NCBI RefSeq assembly: GCF_921293095.1
Contig: NC_060252.1
Coordinates: 3,162,001 to 3,226,000, forward strand
Length of the DNA stretch: 64,000 bases
Source: Ischnura elegans
Taxonomy: Eukaryota; Arthropoda; Insecta; Odonata; Coenagrionidae
Direction of reading: 5' to 3'
Position numbers and translations under genes: made by a program. Below, one piece after another: positions 44,402 through 57,964 of the stretch. Each line of letters starts with the position of its first letter. Positions within the stretch are counted from its first letter, which is position 1. A model generated the notes under the pieces. That model was given only the letters and a program-made list of their open reading frames with translations. It was not told where the DNA came from and ran no database searches.

Positions 44402-46129
44402 CAGTGGAACATCGTTAAAGCGAGTACGGGCTATAGCGAGACACCCGCTATTACGAGAGATAGCCGATGCACCGTCAGTTGGCCCTATAATAAGCATGTT
44501 AAAAATTTCGTTTTTACGAGGCCCTTTTGGTGTTGGCTCTCGCCATAGCGAGGGTTTCACCACCGGAAAAACTTACATCAAGACTCCTTAATCTCTGTAA
44601 TTGCTAGCGATCTGTTAGAAATGAAGTTAATGGAGTGCTCAGTCTCAAATTTATGTGGTAAATTGTCGTTTGATAAATAAGTTGTTCATTTTGGTGAAAA
44701 TATTGTGGCATTAGCATTCGCGAATGCTTGATCTTCTTTTGTTCCTCGGGCGTCAGAAAGTTGTCGTCAGCATACCCGCACGTCCATGAGTTGCATGAAT
44801 AGAAAGCATTTGATGGCAGACACAATGGCCAAAAAAAATACCAAACACGTCTAAGCGAGAAAATAAAAATAAAGGAGTAATATGAGAGTGCCGAAATTAA
44901 TTTATCTTCCTATTCGCTCTTCACAATTAAAAAAAACAAAAGCGCCCAAGGAATGCAGACTATGGAGAGTTATAAGGAGCTTTGTTCGGGTGGTTTTGCC
45001 CACTTTAATCTGCGGAAACTTCTGGGAAAGTGGTTACGCCTAAGCCTAAAGCGGAGTATTTCAGGGATAGACTGCGAATCGAGAATTTCAAGAGTGCGGA
45101 AGGTTGATTATACTAATGCAAAGCACCAAAGCGTTATCTCCCCTCGTAATTGCTGGTGATGCCTGCGGTGTAAACCCAAAGTCGTGGAAGAAAGGACTCC
45201 GATCATAAGTATCTTAAGAAGTATTCCTCGTGTGATATAACATAGACGAAACGGAACTTTATTCTCCGTAGCGGATTCACAAGGGTGAACTATTCGCGCC
45301 AGTGTTCGGAGTCGTACTGGCGCTCTCTTCCATCATGTGGGTAGCCGAGCATCCCCTGGTGGCAGCTGGAAAAACTCAGAGAACAACTGACTCTCGTTTG
45401 CAGTGCCGTGGTAAACTCGGGTGTATTATTTCAAATACGTCGCGAGCGTAACACTCAAAAAGGAACTTTTTTAACTACGGCAATTTTAATCACATCATTT
45501 TTCAAGCTTAGCAAACGTTTTACCGTAGATAATGAAGATATTACATTATCTGATAGAAAAAGTCTTCCAAGGCAGGAACGTTATACAACCTTCCACCGTT
45601 TTCGACTGCATAAACAAATGCAATACGTTATTTCCTTTCACTGCCGCTTAATGTACAGGAACAATAAACATACACCAATGGAAACATTTTAGGCATTAAA
45701 TAACTGTGATACAGTTTTATTAGTTAATTTTTGAATTTTCAGAGGAAAACACCAAAATAATAGAAAGATTACGTAAATGCTCTAATTAAGTGCATAGAAA
45801 AATGACTTCGTCGGTTGTGCATTGGCATGATTGACAAAACAATGCTTTGCATGATTTTTAGTCAGTGCGGAGCTTATAAATTGTTTGAATTGTAAGTCGT
45901 TGTTTGAGTAAGGAAATTTAGTGATGCAAAAAAAATCACCTTTCGTCTGAATTTATGCTTACGTTTATCGGATACAAATTTAGTTGTCGCGGCACCACTC
46001 CTGTTCCTGTATAACTGTTCGCAACAGGTATATTGGCTATTATTTGCTCCACCTCCGGTAAAGCGACAATTCGCTATAGCGAGTGTTTATTGGTGCACCG
46101 TGGGGTGTCGTTATATTGAGGTTGCACTG
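44402..46129. mobile_element. Tigger-like element, 1.7 kb
   Basis: The ends CAGTGGAACATCGTTAAAGC and, inverted, CAGTGCAACCTCAATATAACG are flanked by TA (44400-44401 and 46130-46131). Subterminal CTATAGCGAG words occur near both ends (about 44431 and 46075). No transposase was recognised in the interior, so this is a gutted or non-autonomous copy. Confidence 0.65.
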
Positions 46130-46131
46130 TA

Positions 46132-49100
46132 CCTTGTCAAGAACTACTGCCCTGCCGATGCGATGTAGACATAACTTTCCCGGGTGACACTTAGTCACGC
46201 CATGCTCTAACATCAGATAATGATGATTGCATCACTTGGGATGACCACCCATTCATACTGAGAAGGTGTATTAATTAGTTATCAAGGTACTCCAGAATTT
46301 AATTTTTCTATTCATTAAAAATTTACTTAATTAAAAGTAATTGATTGTCTGACATGACATCCTAGAACCGATTCATATTGTAAATGGCGATGGTGACTTT
46401 GTTGTTCCACATAAAAAACTTGATTGAAGCAGCATGGGTTTCAAAATCCCACTCTTTATCATCGGTTAAATCCACTAGAATGACAGTATGTACTTTTGAC
46501 GTAAGGACACGAGAAAACTTGCAGAATTATTGGTGAGGTAGGGGTTGGCATCGAGTGTGACCGTTGAGGGGAGGGGTCACTCCCATGGGGGAGAGACGAA
46601 GGAGGAGAATTAAACTGTTGGATGAGGTGGAAATCAGCAAAGGAGGATGACGAAACAAAGGAGGGAAAGGGTTGAGGGATAACCAGAAAATGAACTCAAA
46701 ATCTGCCTAGCATTTGTAACCAAACACCTGGGAAAGCAAAGTAAACTCTGAAATCTTGCATGTAGAAAGCAAAGGTACTGCATGAAACAAGTTACTTTTT
46801 ACGCAGCCACACGTGCACAGGTGCAAATTTATATTCACCCAGGATGAAATTCACCCTGAAAAAATCATTTGGCAAATCAAGGCTAATTGGCTGGGTGCTG
46901 TGGAATAGTTTAAGATGTTAAACTTTGTAAGTTTGAAGATGAGAAATAAGGTGAGGAATGCAGTAAGAAATGAGGGGAGCAAAATAAAAGAATCATACGC
47001 AAAGGAAATGGCACTGTGATGCATGATGAGTGTGGCTCTGCAGTTCAAAAGGAAGGGAATGGCATTGGAGGCAATGGGGAAGCAAAGAAAAGGGCAGGAG
47101 AGACAAGTCCAGATGATCATGGTGAAGGAGAATGTTATTAACTGATTTTTGTCTGCCTCTCCCCTCCTAAAAATCACACTCATCACACATATCCAACTTC
47201 CTCCCCAAAGACACCTGGCAGGGGTGAGTGCTTCCCACACCACGTTCCTTCACCTTGGATTTTAAGATGTCGGACACTCAGGGCCTCAAGCCCCCCACCC
47301 CTTCCACTTGCATTGTGGATGGAGGTAACTGCCCGTATCCCACTCACCCCCTCCTACTGCTCATTCATGACAAAGACGACAAATGAGCGGTAAAATATTT
47401 GAGGAAAATTTTTGTGTAAGTGCCCATTTTGTGTGTACGTCTCTAGTGGTCAGTTTCTTGGTAGCTGTTTATTTTATGTGGTGTCCATCCAAAGTCACTT
47501 TTATTTGAGCGATTCTCTAAAAGTGAAAAGCCTCAGGTTGCAGTGTGATGAGTACAAAAGTCTCGTCATTTTGGATTGAGTGTTGCTGTGCCTCTGCGGA
47601 TGCATCACCTGTGTGTGCTTTGCATTTCATGGGTGCTTTGTCTCATTTCATGGGAAACTATCATTAAATGATAGTGTGATAGCCTAGACATTGCCATGAG
47701 ATGCATTCTATTGGCACAGATGTGTTTGGTGTATTGTATTCTTGTCCAGCAACTAAAATTTTTATCGAACAATGTTCTCAGTAAACAAAATTAATGATTA
47801 TTTTTATATGCCTAGTAGTTAGAACTTTCATGACAGTCCTATGTTATTAAACTTGCATTTTGGGTTGATGCCATCTTATGATTTCTATACGTCATATGTT
47901 GTGCATGAATATTGGACCATAATACTATTTTAACTAATTTTCTCAGTTTCACTTGCCTTTGTTGGAAACAATGCGAGAGGGTATGGCCGAGTTTGCCAGC
48001 AGCAGCAGTGCATAGTTTAAATTAATCCAAGGCATTAAATTCTCTGTTGATTGATCACTCAATGTGATTTCCATTCCATGCTCAGGGAGTATGATACATA
48101 GTATAATGTTGCTTAATGTTTTTGCAGATATAGGATGGGGGAGGCGGGCAGCAGTTATTTGTGAAATTAATCGTAAGCATGCAAACTATCTGAAGAAGTA
48201 AGGACTGCAGTGGACGTCAAAATTACCCAATTGGATGGATTAACTCCACCCTTTCCCAACTCTCGCCTTTAAGTGATTCCAGTGGAACAAAAGTTGTCTT
48301 TTGTGTTTTAAGAGCTACGTTTGAAATTCTGATTGTTGCTAAAGAGAGTAAGACATATTCTAAGACTTGAGAAATAGTTGCAGGTGAAAGGATAAGGAAA
48401 GAAAGAAAGAGGTGGCTTCCTATCCACCTGTCCAATGGCTTCCATTTTCCAAATGCCCAAACATGTATTCTGAATGAAGGAGCTACATACTTTAAAAAAT
48501 ATGTAGTTCTTAAAATATTTATTCTTGTTCTCAATATTTGCATCATGTAAATAAGGTTTGGGTTTGGAATACAAGTGAGACACAAGGTGGATGATTCTTA
48601 AAAGATGCCATTGTTGCAAGCAATCCCTATTCAGGATGGATCGTTCAGAGCTGGATGAGATCATTACTTAGTGATCGCATTAATGTCTGCTCCTCGCCTC
48701 CAATGGTGTTTTATTTGTCTCTCTGTTTGAATTCCCTTTCCTTGATTCATTCATGTGCCTGCTTCCTCGAACCCCATTGTCCTGGTCTGAGATTGAGGAG
48801 CCCTTGTCATTTCATTCGCAAACATTGAATATTTTGGTCTCATTTGGTATTGTATGTGTGATGGCAGACTCTGGTTTCGTGAATTGATTGCCGATAGATT
48901 GACATATGAGTCCTGTGGTGCGACTGATGTATGCACTTAGTGATTGTACCATTAGTACATGCATGCAGTTGTAGCCCCCACCCACGCAAGTTTGCACATC
49001 ATGGGGGAAGTGGGATGAGGTGTGTGCATTTCAAACAACACAAATGCGCCACGCTCCCTTGTCTCTCTCTTGGCATTGTCTGCTGTCTGTTGCACATTTT

Positions 49101-50026
49101 CTGTGTGAATCACCAAAGAGTGCTCGTGACAAAACAAAGGGCAGCCTTGAAACCACCAGATCCAATGTTGTTGAATGGAAGCTGCTCATTCCAGTTATTC
49201 GTTCATTTATCTGCTCCTCATGCTCCCCCTTCTTTGTGCATGTTGCATTTGATGGAGATAACATTTCAATGAAAATTAACAACATGCATACAAACTCACT
49301 GCTACTGCCACAATGCCACTTTCAGAGCCGACGAAAAGTTCATGGTATGGGGATATCACTTGAATGGAAATTTTTCCCATTTGAATCTTAGCTCCTTGTG
49401 TGTTAAAGAAAAAAAAAACTGCTCATTCCTGCCCTGATTGTGCATAGCCAACTGGGGCCAATCTTCATACAGTATGGAAAATAAGAGTTTTTCCATCGCT
49501 TTGAGGATCCATAAGAATGTTGGTTACGGTATCCCTTATTTGGAAAAAAATATTTTTTTGTGAAAATTCTTGCCCTCACATCCTTCATTTTTTCCTTTTG
49601 GTCATGTAAACTCAATAATGAAATTTTGTCTCAACTGATGTTGTTGACCTGTGCCGAATCGAACGGCAAGTTTAAATGAGTGGGGATTTAAATAGGGAAA
49701 TGGGAGTGTGGTTTTTCTTTGCTAAGTTAGGAGTAAGTTCAGAGATTTTTAACAAAGGTATAATGAAAATACAGTGAACTGATGTTTTTTCACATAAGGA
49801 ATTATGCAATTTTGATAGCAGATACTTTTTCTTGGTGCTATATAGTTACTTTTCCATGGCTCTGTGAACAGCATCAAGGAATATGATTTTGTACTTCGTT
49901 TGTCTATGACTCAAGTAAAAAAGCATTATATAATTTCCTCTGTTGTGTAATTCTTGGCTTTTAACTTTCTCTAAATCAGATTCTTAGCTAAATCCAATTT
50001 TTCTAGTCAGAAGTGTTGTTGGTCTA
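46132..50026. other. Intron 4 stretch without clear features
   Basis: Ordinary-looking intron with a polypurine stretch at 46540-46700. No exon-like frame matching Cep89 and no element ends were found. Confidence 0.5.
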
Positions 50027-50030
50027 TTAA

Positions 50031-50260
50031 CCCTTTGGGACTGCGTGAACATTTTTATACGTTTTGTGCACTGACTGCGGAAAAATGTTTTTAAACGTTA
50101 GACCATTGCTCAACTACCCTCTTCAGTTTCCCTAAACTTTAATTGCTACCTGGGTTGAGCCCAAGTGCACTTTTCCACTGCACTGTAGGGGTCGCTATTG
50201 CAGCTTAACTATCCCTGACCATCCCAAAAATATGTACAAAACATTCGCGCAGCCTAAGGG
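50031..50260. mobile_element. piggyBac-type MITE, 230 bp, TTAA target duplication
   Basis: TTAA at 50027-50030 and 50261-50264 brackets terminal repeats CCCTTTGGGACTGCG and, inverted, CCCTTAGGCTGCGCG. A motif CTGCG-GAA-(A)TTTTTATACG occurs near the left end (about 50041), a degenerate second copy about 34 bp further in, and an inverted third near the right end. Non-coding. Confidence 0.8.
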
Positions 50261-50264
50261 TTAA

Positions 50265-53200
50265 TAGGTCATTTAATGAACTCATGTTCATGTCATATGG
50301 GCACAAAAGTATAGCTTTTCTCTATTCTCCAATCTCGTCTATCATTTTGTTTATAAAAAGAAGTTTTATTTTATTTCAAAGGTGTACAATTTGAAAAAAG
50401 GAAAAAACTAAGAAATGACAATGTGTACTATAGGATTGAAGAATTATTATCAATGCTAACTTGTATTTACAAAGGGATATTCAATTAATTTCCTTTTTGT
50501 TATTAGACCATTTTTGTCCTAATATGGTGCAGTCAAAACCTACATTAGACATTTCAGAGTTGAGTGTCACTGGCACTGCATTTTTGTTTTGAAATGACCA
50601 CTGTAATCATTAAACCCCCATTTAAATGGTTTTACAACTTTCCAGATATTTTTTTACTTTATTTCCAGCAAAACGATTACTCCTGAAGGAAATTGCTTAC
50701 ATTTCTTTTAAATTGACTCAGTGATGGAAAGTTTTTATTCAATTGGACGGTTAGTGGAAAGCACATTTCCTAAGATCCAAAGCTGGATGACTCAGTCCTA
50801 ACACCCTCTTCATGTAGATATTTTGATATTTGAGTTTAATACTTGTGGAAGTCTGCATTTAGAGTGAATTCGTGCAGGGTTTGTCTGTCACCGCACTGGC
50901 ATCACCAAGTACAAGATGTATGCACTAGCGAATGGGAGAATGTTTTGGTTTGCAGAGATGGGTCTGAATGGAGAACTATGTATGTGTTTTTCTTTTGTAA
51001 TTTCAATTTGTCTTAGTTTAGTTTGAAAATCTTTCTTGCATGAATATTTGATTCCCCAAGTGTTATTTTGTACATAATTTGTGAGGAGAGTGTACTACAT
51101 GTAAGGTCGATTGCATATCATAAATAGCAGAACTGCGTGAGATGTTCTTGCAAGGCAGCAACACACTGACTGGTTTATACATACATACCTACTTGGGCAA
51201 TGGTCAACAACTTTTTGAGGTGGAAGAGCCAGAAAGATGGAAGGGAGAAAAAAGGAAAGTTATTCAACCAGCTGCTCAGCCACATTTCAACATTGCTTTC
51301 ATTTTAGTATGTACCGGGAATGCATTTATTATAGGGATGCTTTATCTTCTCTTATGGTGTTTATCCTGTTTGCGATTTTTTTTGAGTTTTGAAAATAGAA
51401 TAATGTATGTATACAGCACTCACTTTAGTAATTACAGCATCCTCCTGGTTATCCTAATGGCCTAATGATGGGTAGAGGCTGCACGAATAATTGGAAAACA
51501 CGAATAATCCAAACTTTAAATGTAATTTTCATAATTTAGGCAAATCGAACTACCAATTATTAATTACGCACATTGTGTGTTATTTTTTATCGCTTTCCAG
51601 AATCATTTAAAGCTTTCTCTTCCCGATCTTTTTAGTGGCAATAATGTGATTTTACTCGTATTCCTATTGCTCCATGTAATACGTACTTGGTTTCCGATAA
51701 CCGCACGCCCGTGTCTGCTAGATCATGGATGTAGAAAATTGGTTTGAACGAATGGTTCAAAACCACTGTGTGACGTCGGAAACTACACTGTCAGGCACCA
51801 CGTAGCATAGCCATGTTGTGCAAGTTGCCCGGTATAAAATTGATGCGGGGCCGCGGTTCCGCGATCGCACACCACGATGTTTTGTTAACATGATCAAAGA
51901 GCTTCAATGAAAATAAAGGACGCACAATCACCCCATGACACAGCAGCGGTTGTACGAAATCAGGACTTCGGCAATTTTTCCACACAGACGAGTGCCTGGC
52001 TATGACTCATGCTTTATCTCTACTTCCACTTCTCCCACAGCCTTCACTTCTAATATTCCCTTCCTCTCCAGTTTGGCCTTGAATAGTCTCGGCATAAATA
52101 TGTGCGAGTGCGATGAAATCTCTGGTTCCTTTGGGTCGTTTTCAACTGGATGCGAGGTCAAGGCAATAATTGGACATTTGCGATGTGAAATATACATTTA
52201 TAGATTGTAGACAACATTTCCCTTAATTTGTGATTGGTTAACCATTGAAGAATCTTATGAAATTAATCGAGAGTTTTTTTCCCACCACTGATCATCGTCT
52301 CCATGCTAGAGCAGACGTCCAAGTTAACTTGAAACATTCCTTGCCAAAGAGTAAATAAAAGAATTCCTTTTCACAAAGAGGATTCCAATGGAAATAATAA
52401 GCCCGGTGTAGCCTAGCATTAAAATGCAAATATCCGGGTGCTTTTGCGTGTTTGTCTGTGTCTGATCAATGTTTTTCTAAAGATCGTGAAAAACATCCGA
52501 GAAGTATAAAAGCCATGCACGGATAAGCCGCAACGTGGATAAACCGCAGCCAGATAATCGGGAGTCTTTCTGTGATTGTTATTTTTTGCGCATGGGACTG
52601 GAAGGGCACAATTTGACATTGAAAGATGCCATTACGTGGCGTGCGGCTCACGAGGTGTAGGTTGCTGATGACCCCTGTATGTATTAGGCAGGCCATAAAT
52701 TTGCCTATCAGCTCCTCATTTATTGCAGATTTTCTCCAGTTGCAGACTCATGAGTTTGCTGGCCTTAATCAGTGCATTCCACTTCATCACGGCTTAGTCA
52801 TGGCTAAAAGACCTCGCAATGGCATGCTTCTCTCAGCATTCCAAAAATCGAATAGTCATTGAATGATGAGTGTGACTTTCTTGGGTTATTAATGACATGA
52901 GGTGTGCTTGGTCTTTTCCTTTTGCATCTGATGTGGGGGATATATATAAATGACGGAAGCCCTTGTGGTTTGAGGACCACATGGCTTGCTGTTGAACGTT
53001 GATTGTGGAGCACACGATTTGCTCATTGATTATGGGTGCACGCACATGGGAGGGAAACGAGAGGATTGTGCGCACAATATGCTTTTGAGATTGGATTGGA
53101 TCAGCTCGGCAGAATGGCCACTCCTTGTATTCCCTTGCTTTTGAAATGGCAATCAATGGGAATCAATGTGGGGACAATCACCTTAATCCATTCCTAACTC

Positions 53201-53690
53201 CCCAAAGGGGCTAGATTAGGAGGTCTGGGCCACCTACCCTTTATTATGTGCTGTGCACTCCACCCAACTCTCCTGTGCCTCCCATTCTCGTTTGTGCTGT
53301 GTGCACCATCCTAATCTCTTTTGCTCATTCCTCTCTGGTTCTTTTGTTTGTAGCCTATATTGTGACAATTGTCTAGATGTTTTGACTTGTCGCCAATGAC
53401 TTATTATCATACTAGACATGTGGCCGTAAACATTTTGTAGTTTTCAGATGTGATAAAAGCTATACAATCAAGTGGATTCATCAGATGTTTCTCTGTGTTA
53501 CTCCCTGGTCCTTTCCTGAAGTAATGATGTGATCATTTCACGCTCTTCACTACTACTAAAAATATATAGAGGCACATGTGGTGATGTCTTTTCCATAGAC
53601 TCAAAGTGGCAGAAGAATTTTGGATGCTTTAAAGTTGCCTAAAAATCATATAACATTCGGGGTGCAAACACATACCTGATTGTGTAATAT
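50265..53690. other. Intron 4 stretch without clear features
   Basis: No recognisable gene or repeat ends. Short frames on both strands look like chance. Confidence 0.45.
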
Positions 53691-54184
53691 TCCAAACCCT
53701 GCCGCGTGAACGGCGGTGAAATATACAAGAATTGCCATGAGAAAAAATTCCCCTGGACCGGGAATCGAACCACGGACCTTTGGCTTTCCGGGCCACTGCG
53801 CAGACCACTACGCTATCCAGGTTCTTTAATTCCCATGGCAATTATACCGAGGCTCATGGTACTAGGTGTTAGGCCCTCGCGGTCCATCAAGGATGGCAAC
53901 GCGAGGTAGAAAGGACTTCCAAGAAGCCACAACCGGTTGAGAGCCTCAAACCTGCGCTAAAGCCGTGCAAAGCGGTATGTGTAATATTCCAAACCCTGCC
54001 GCGTGAACGGCGGTGAAATATACAAGAATTGCCATGAGAAAAAATTCCCCTGGACCGGGAATATATAATTAACACCCAGTACCATGAGCCTCGGTATAAT
54101 TGCCATGGGAATTAAAGAACCTGGATAGCGTAGTGGTCTGCGCAGTGGCCCGGAAAGCCAAAGGTCCGTGGTTCGATTCCCGGT
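53691..54184. repeat. tRNA-derived SINE, rearranged copies
   Basis: The SINE head is tRNA-like: A-box region GGATAGCGTAGTGGTCTG and B box GGTTCGATTCC, followed by a tail ending GGTTTGGAATATTACAC. One copy lies on the minus strand (about 53691-53978). Its tail is repeated directly at 53979-54062, and then the head appears inverted (54070-54184) as an almost exact complement of 53758-53881. The tRNA-like part lacks a proper acceptor stem, so it is not a functional tRNA gene. Confidence 0.8.
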
Positions 54185-56789
54185 AGTATTTTTTATGCTG
54201 TGACTCTGCTTCTTGCTGTAATGGGCGAGAGGGGATTGTTTGAAACAACATTTCATCTATCCTTGCAAACATTCTCTTTTTGTGCGTTGCGTAGTGGTGC
54301 TATTAGTTCTGCTCATGGAAATCCAAGCCGCTTTAATGAAATGGTGTGGTATCAAGGTGACTATATGCCATTTTTTTATTTTTACGTGAATTATTCTGGG
54401 GAATAACCATAGAGGAGCCACCTTTTAGGTATAGTCAACCTCAAGGTTATGCACCGTGTGAAAAATTCCACATGCTTAGAGGGTAAGTGTTGAGTATTTT
54501 ATCTTTCAATAGGGTTCATTATTCAAGTGCCAAGGTGCTGCTCTTTATTGGTAAAACATCTACAGACCCGTGAAACTTTGTTGCAGATTTAGTGCTGCCG
54601 GATGCATATGATTGCTGTGTTCATGCCCCTTGATTTAGATGACAATAGTGGCCTGCCTTCACGATCAGATGTTCAGCTACTGGTGTCAATGTAAAATAGT
54701 CAAGGCCATCATTCGATCGAAGAATTTTTGGACATTTTTTATTTCTATTTCTGAGATTCGAGAAGATTGATTCCAATATAACTCTTATTGGGCATTACTA
54801 TCTGTTAAATACTGTTTCTTTAATAGCTGTGGGTTTTATATTGCTGATCTTCCTCCTGCGTGTGATTAGTGACATGAATCACATAGTTAGAATAGAATTT
54901 TTTGTCATGAAGGTGAATGTGGGGATGTGTGATGAGGGGAAGGGGTTGTGAGGGATGGCTAATTCACTCTCAGCGTCCTTAGGAAGGCAACGTTGCTGCT
55001 GACGTGTGTCATTAGAGATCTTTCCTTCCTGGGGAATACTAATGGAGAGAGGCAGAGGGAAAGTGCCACAGCCTCGATTTAGAGGTGTCCAGTGGCATTT
55101 TGTCATTGGGCCACCGTGTTCATTGCTCTGGAAATAGAATTTATGTGCAGACTGTTCCTTCCATTGTACGTCTGCTCTGCAGTGTCTCATCATAAACCAC
55201 TGATTGCCTGTGTGTGTGTGGCATGTACTACACATCCCGACGTGGTCATAAAATGCTTTAGGCATGTGGGTGGGTATCTTTTGCTGGGCATCCACTCCAG
55301 TGGTCTCCTCCTCTGCGAACATTCATTGCTTAAGGTTAATAATTGTGTCCCAAAAATCAAGAAGTGCAAAACTAGTATTGCATATCGAGTGTGCATCCTA
55401 TAGTAATATGCATTGAATACATTCTCAGAGATAAATGATCCTATTTTCCACTGAACTAGTTTTTGGTGTGAACAGCACCCACCCCCCCTCCAATTGCCAT
55501 TCATTGTAGTGAATATCGTAGTTCTTCTGTTGCATCACAAGGAGACTATCTTTTGATTAGTGTCATTTGATTTGGTTGTTAGCTTTTCAGATAGCTCTCA
55601 GAGGTGGCAATTCTGCTCTTACTTATATTTCATGACTCCTCCTTAACTGTGTGATGATGAGCTCTCAGGAGATCCCTTGCATCCATCCTCTCCTTCTTCC
55701 CCAGCACGCTCTCAACTGCATGAAATCCCACTTGCTGATTAACCATACATTGGGAGTGTTACTCTTGGACCTAGAAATTCTCCCTCACATCTCACTCTGT
55801 CACTTGCAATTGGCTCCATCCAGTGCTCTAAATTTGTTCTCTACAGATTGTGTAAAACATTCTTGGGTTCTTCTTTGTCATGGTGGAGACCTCAATAAAT
55901 GCAAATTCAGCCTGAAACAATCCACCCCCCCACCCAATCGTTTGTCTTAAAATGTATTTTGTTTTATATATATTCAGTGAAGTCAAATACTATCTTGTTG
56001 TTACCAGTGTTAGACGAGATGTAGACTGGAAAGAATGTAGTGCATACTTCACCATGTATGTATTCTCTCAATCACTAGAGAGGTGAATCATTTCTCATGC
56101 ACTCTTGCCCTCATTAGGTATTTGGTGTGTGCTCTGAGGATATGTGTTGAGGCAGTGAGTGCAGTTAATTTGTCTGTATTTGAATCACATGATGCCCCAT
56201 GGGTGCTCTGCTTCTTCTTTGTATTGTAAGAATGCTCTCTTTTTCTCTTGTGAAACTTCTCAAATGGATGTTGTTCTCCCCTGTCAATGTTGATGATTTG
56301 AAATTGATTGGCAATCAATCAATTCCAATGTTGTGCTGTGCGTGTTGTCACCATCGCAGCGACTGAATGTGGTAACCCCTGGTGATGGATCCCTTTGGAT
56401 TCCCATTGTGAAGTGCACTGTGGCGAACTTCACCTCCTGGTGGACCTTGTCATCCAAATTGAATTGAATTGATTGTGGCCCTCCCTCTGTGCTACTGCCG
56501 AGAACTTCAACAACTGTGCCATCAATGTGCCAATTCTTTCTCTTGCAACCTTATCATGCACTCTCTCTTGTATTATTTTTATTCTTCAAGGCCTACTCTT
56601 CCAGTTTTGTTTAAATAATTAAATTCATGACGTTGTAAATAAAATAATTATAGTTTTCATAAGAACATTCTTGTTCCTTCAAGGTTTCATTTACATTAGT
56701 CATATTATTTTACATATAAATTAGTTTCAGAGATGAAAATTGATGACGTAAAGCACCTTATATTATTTTGGGAAAATTTTCTTTTGCAG
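54185..56789. other. Intron 4, right end, no feature
   Basis: Nothing recognisable besides the pyrimidine tract and acceptor of exon 5. Confidence 0.5.
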
Positions 56790-56994
56790 AAGAAGTAAAG
56801 AGAAGTTTATAAAGGTGTGCATACGCCTGACCAAGTCGGAGAGGCGCAATGACTTCCTTAGGAATAACTTGCGTAGAGCAGTTAGTTTGCTCGAGGAAAT
56901 GTTGGTGGATAGTCACTGGAGCAGGGGGCCAACAAGTGTTGCAGAGGAGAGTGCAGCGCAGCAGAGGTTGGTGGCGGTGCAGGCAGCGTTGCAG
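56790..56994 (+). CDS. Cep89: Cep89-like protein, coding exon 5 (residues 370-438)
   Basis: This 205-bp exon is bounded by TTCTTTTGCAG and CAG|GTAAGA. It completes arginine 370 and continues RSKEKFIKVCIRLTKSERRN and then a leucine-rich helix (RRAVSLLEEMLVD). In vertebrate CEP89 a lysine/serine-rich coiled coil lies at the equivalent place, so exons 4 and 5 appear adjacent. It ends in phase 0 at a strong donor. About 200 further residues would be expected from the vertebrate length, and no matching exon is seen before 64000, so the gene runs off the window. Confidence 0.75.
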
Positions 56995-57964
56995 GTAAGA
57001 GACACCATTCTCCCCTGCACCACTCAGCAAGGCCAAAGCTCAAGGAGCCCATGCGTGAGAGCAAATGATCCAGCACTTGATTATTACTATGCATTTTAAT
57101 TCTGTTGATGAGGGAAGGCGTACACGTGTTGTCACATCGTCGATCATGGCTGCATGTCAGAGGAGGATATAACCTGTGATTTCAAAGTTCATATGCACAT
57201 GCATACGATGGGTTGAGGTTAGGTTTGCTGCTTGAAGAAATCATGGACTTAAACATGCGCTCTGCATTGGACTAAACATAACTCTTCGTTCCATGGGTGA
57301 GGGTATATAAACAAATAATCAATGCTTGATTTTTTCTGGGCACCCCCTAAAAGATGTCAAATGGTCTAAAAATGATAATGGAGAGATCCAAACACATAGG
57401 CATCAAATATCATCATGTTAGAGAACTGATCAAAAATGATTTCATAATTCTGATGCATGTAAATTCTAAGTTGAAAATAAAAAATATTGGCGTCAAATGC
57501 TAGGGCTTAAGTGAACTATGACATTGATTATTAATTTGAATTTTTTTAAAATCGTGTTTTATGTGACCAGCAAAGGGAGGTGTTAAATACAAGGGTTCAT
57601 TTGTGTGCGTTGGTCGCATTAGTAATGTTTCGCATTCACGCAAATTGTGTTCTTCTTTTGTTTTTGTTATGTTTATTCGATGATTCGATGTTTGGATTGA
57701 TGTCGTGTTTTGAGTCTGTGAAAGTGATGAAATAAAAGACACGAATAATCTAACAAAGGCTATAATCATGAAATAAAAAGTCAATTAAGTCATGGCAGTT
57801 TTTGCACAACCAGTGAGGGCCGATATATATCGGCCTGGTGGCCGTAGAAGGGTTAAAACAACAATTATTTAAAAATTTATATGTAATTATCATAGTGATT
57901 TCTTGGGAAAAAATTCTGGAATGCAGTTGTAACTTTATTTTGAGATGTTATTTGTTCCAATTAG
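56995..57964. other. Intron 5, left part
   Basis: No coding match. A short palindromic CCGATATATATCGG near 57820 lies 25 bp before GGGTTAA, resembling a single piggyBac-like end; no partner seen. Confidence 0.35.

Noticed and set aside
48223..49391. Overlapping frames of 113-123 codons as missing Cep89 exons
   Set aside because: They lack coiled-coil heptads and flanking splice sites in the right phase, and exons 4 and 5 already join in phase.
53758..53830. Functional tRNA gene
   Set aside because: The A and B boxes are present but the acceptor stem does not pair, and the sequence continues into a SINE tail repeated nearby.
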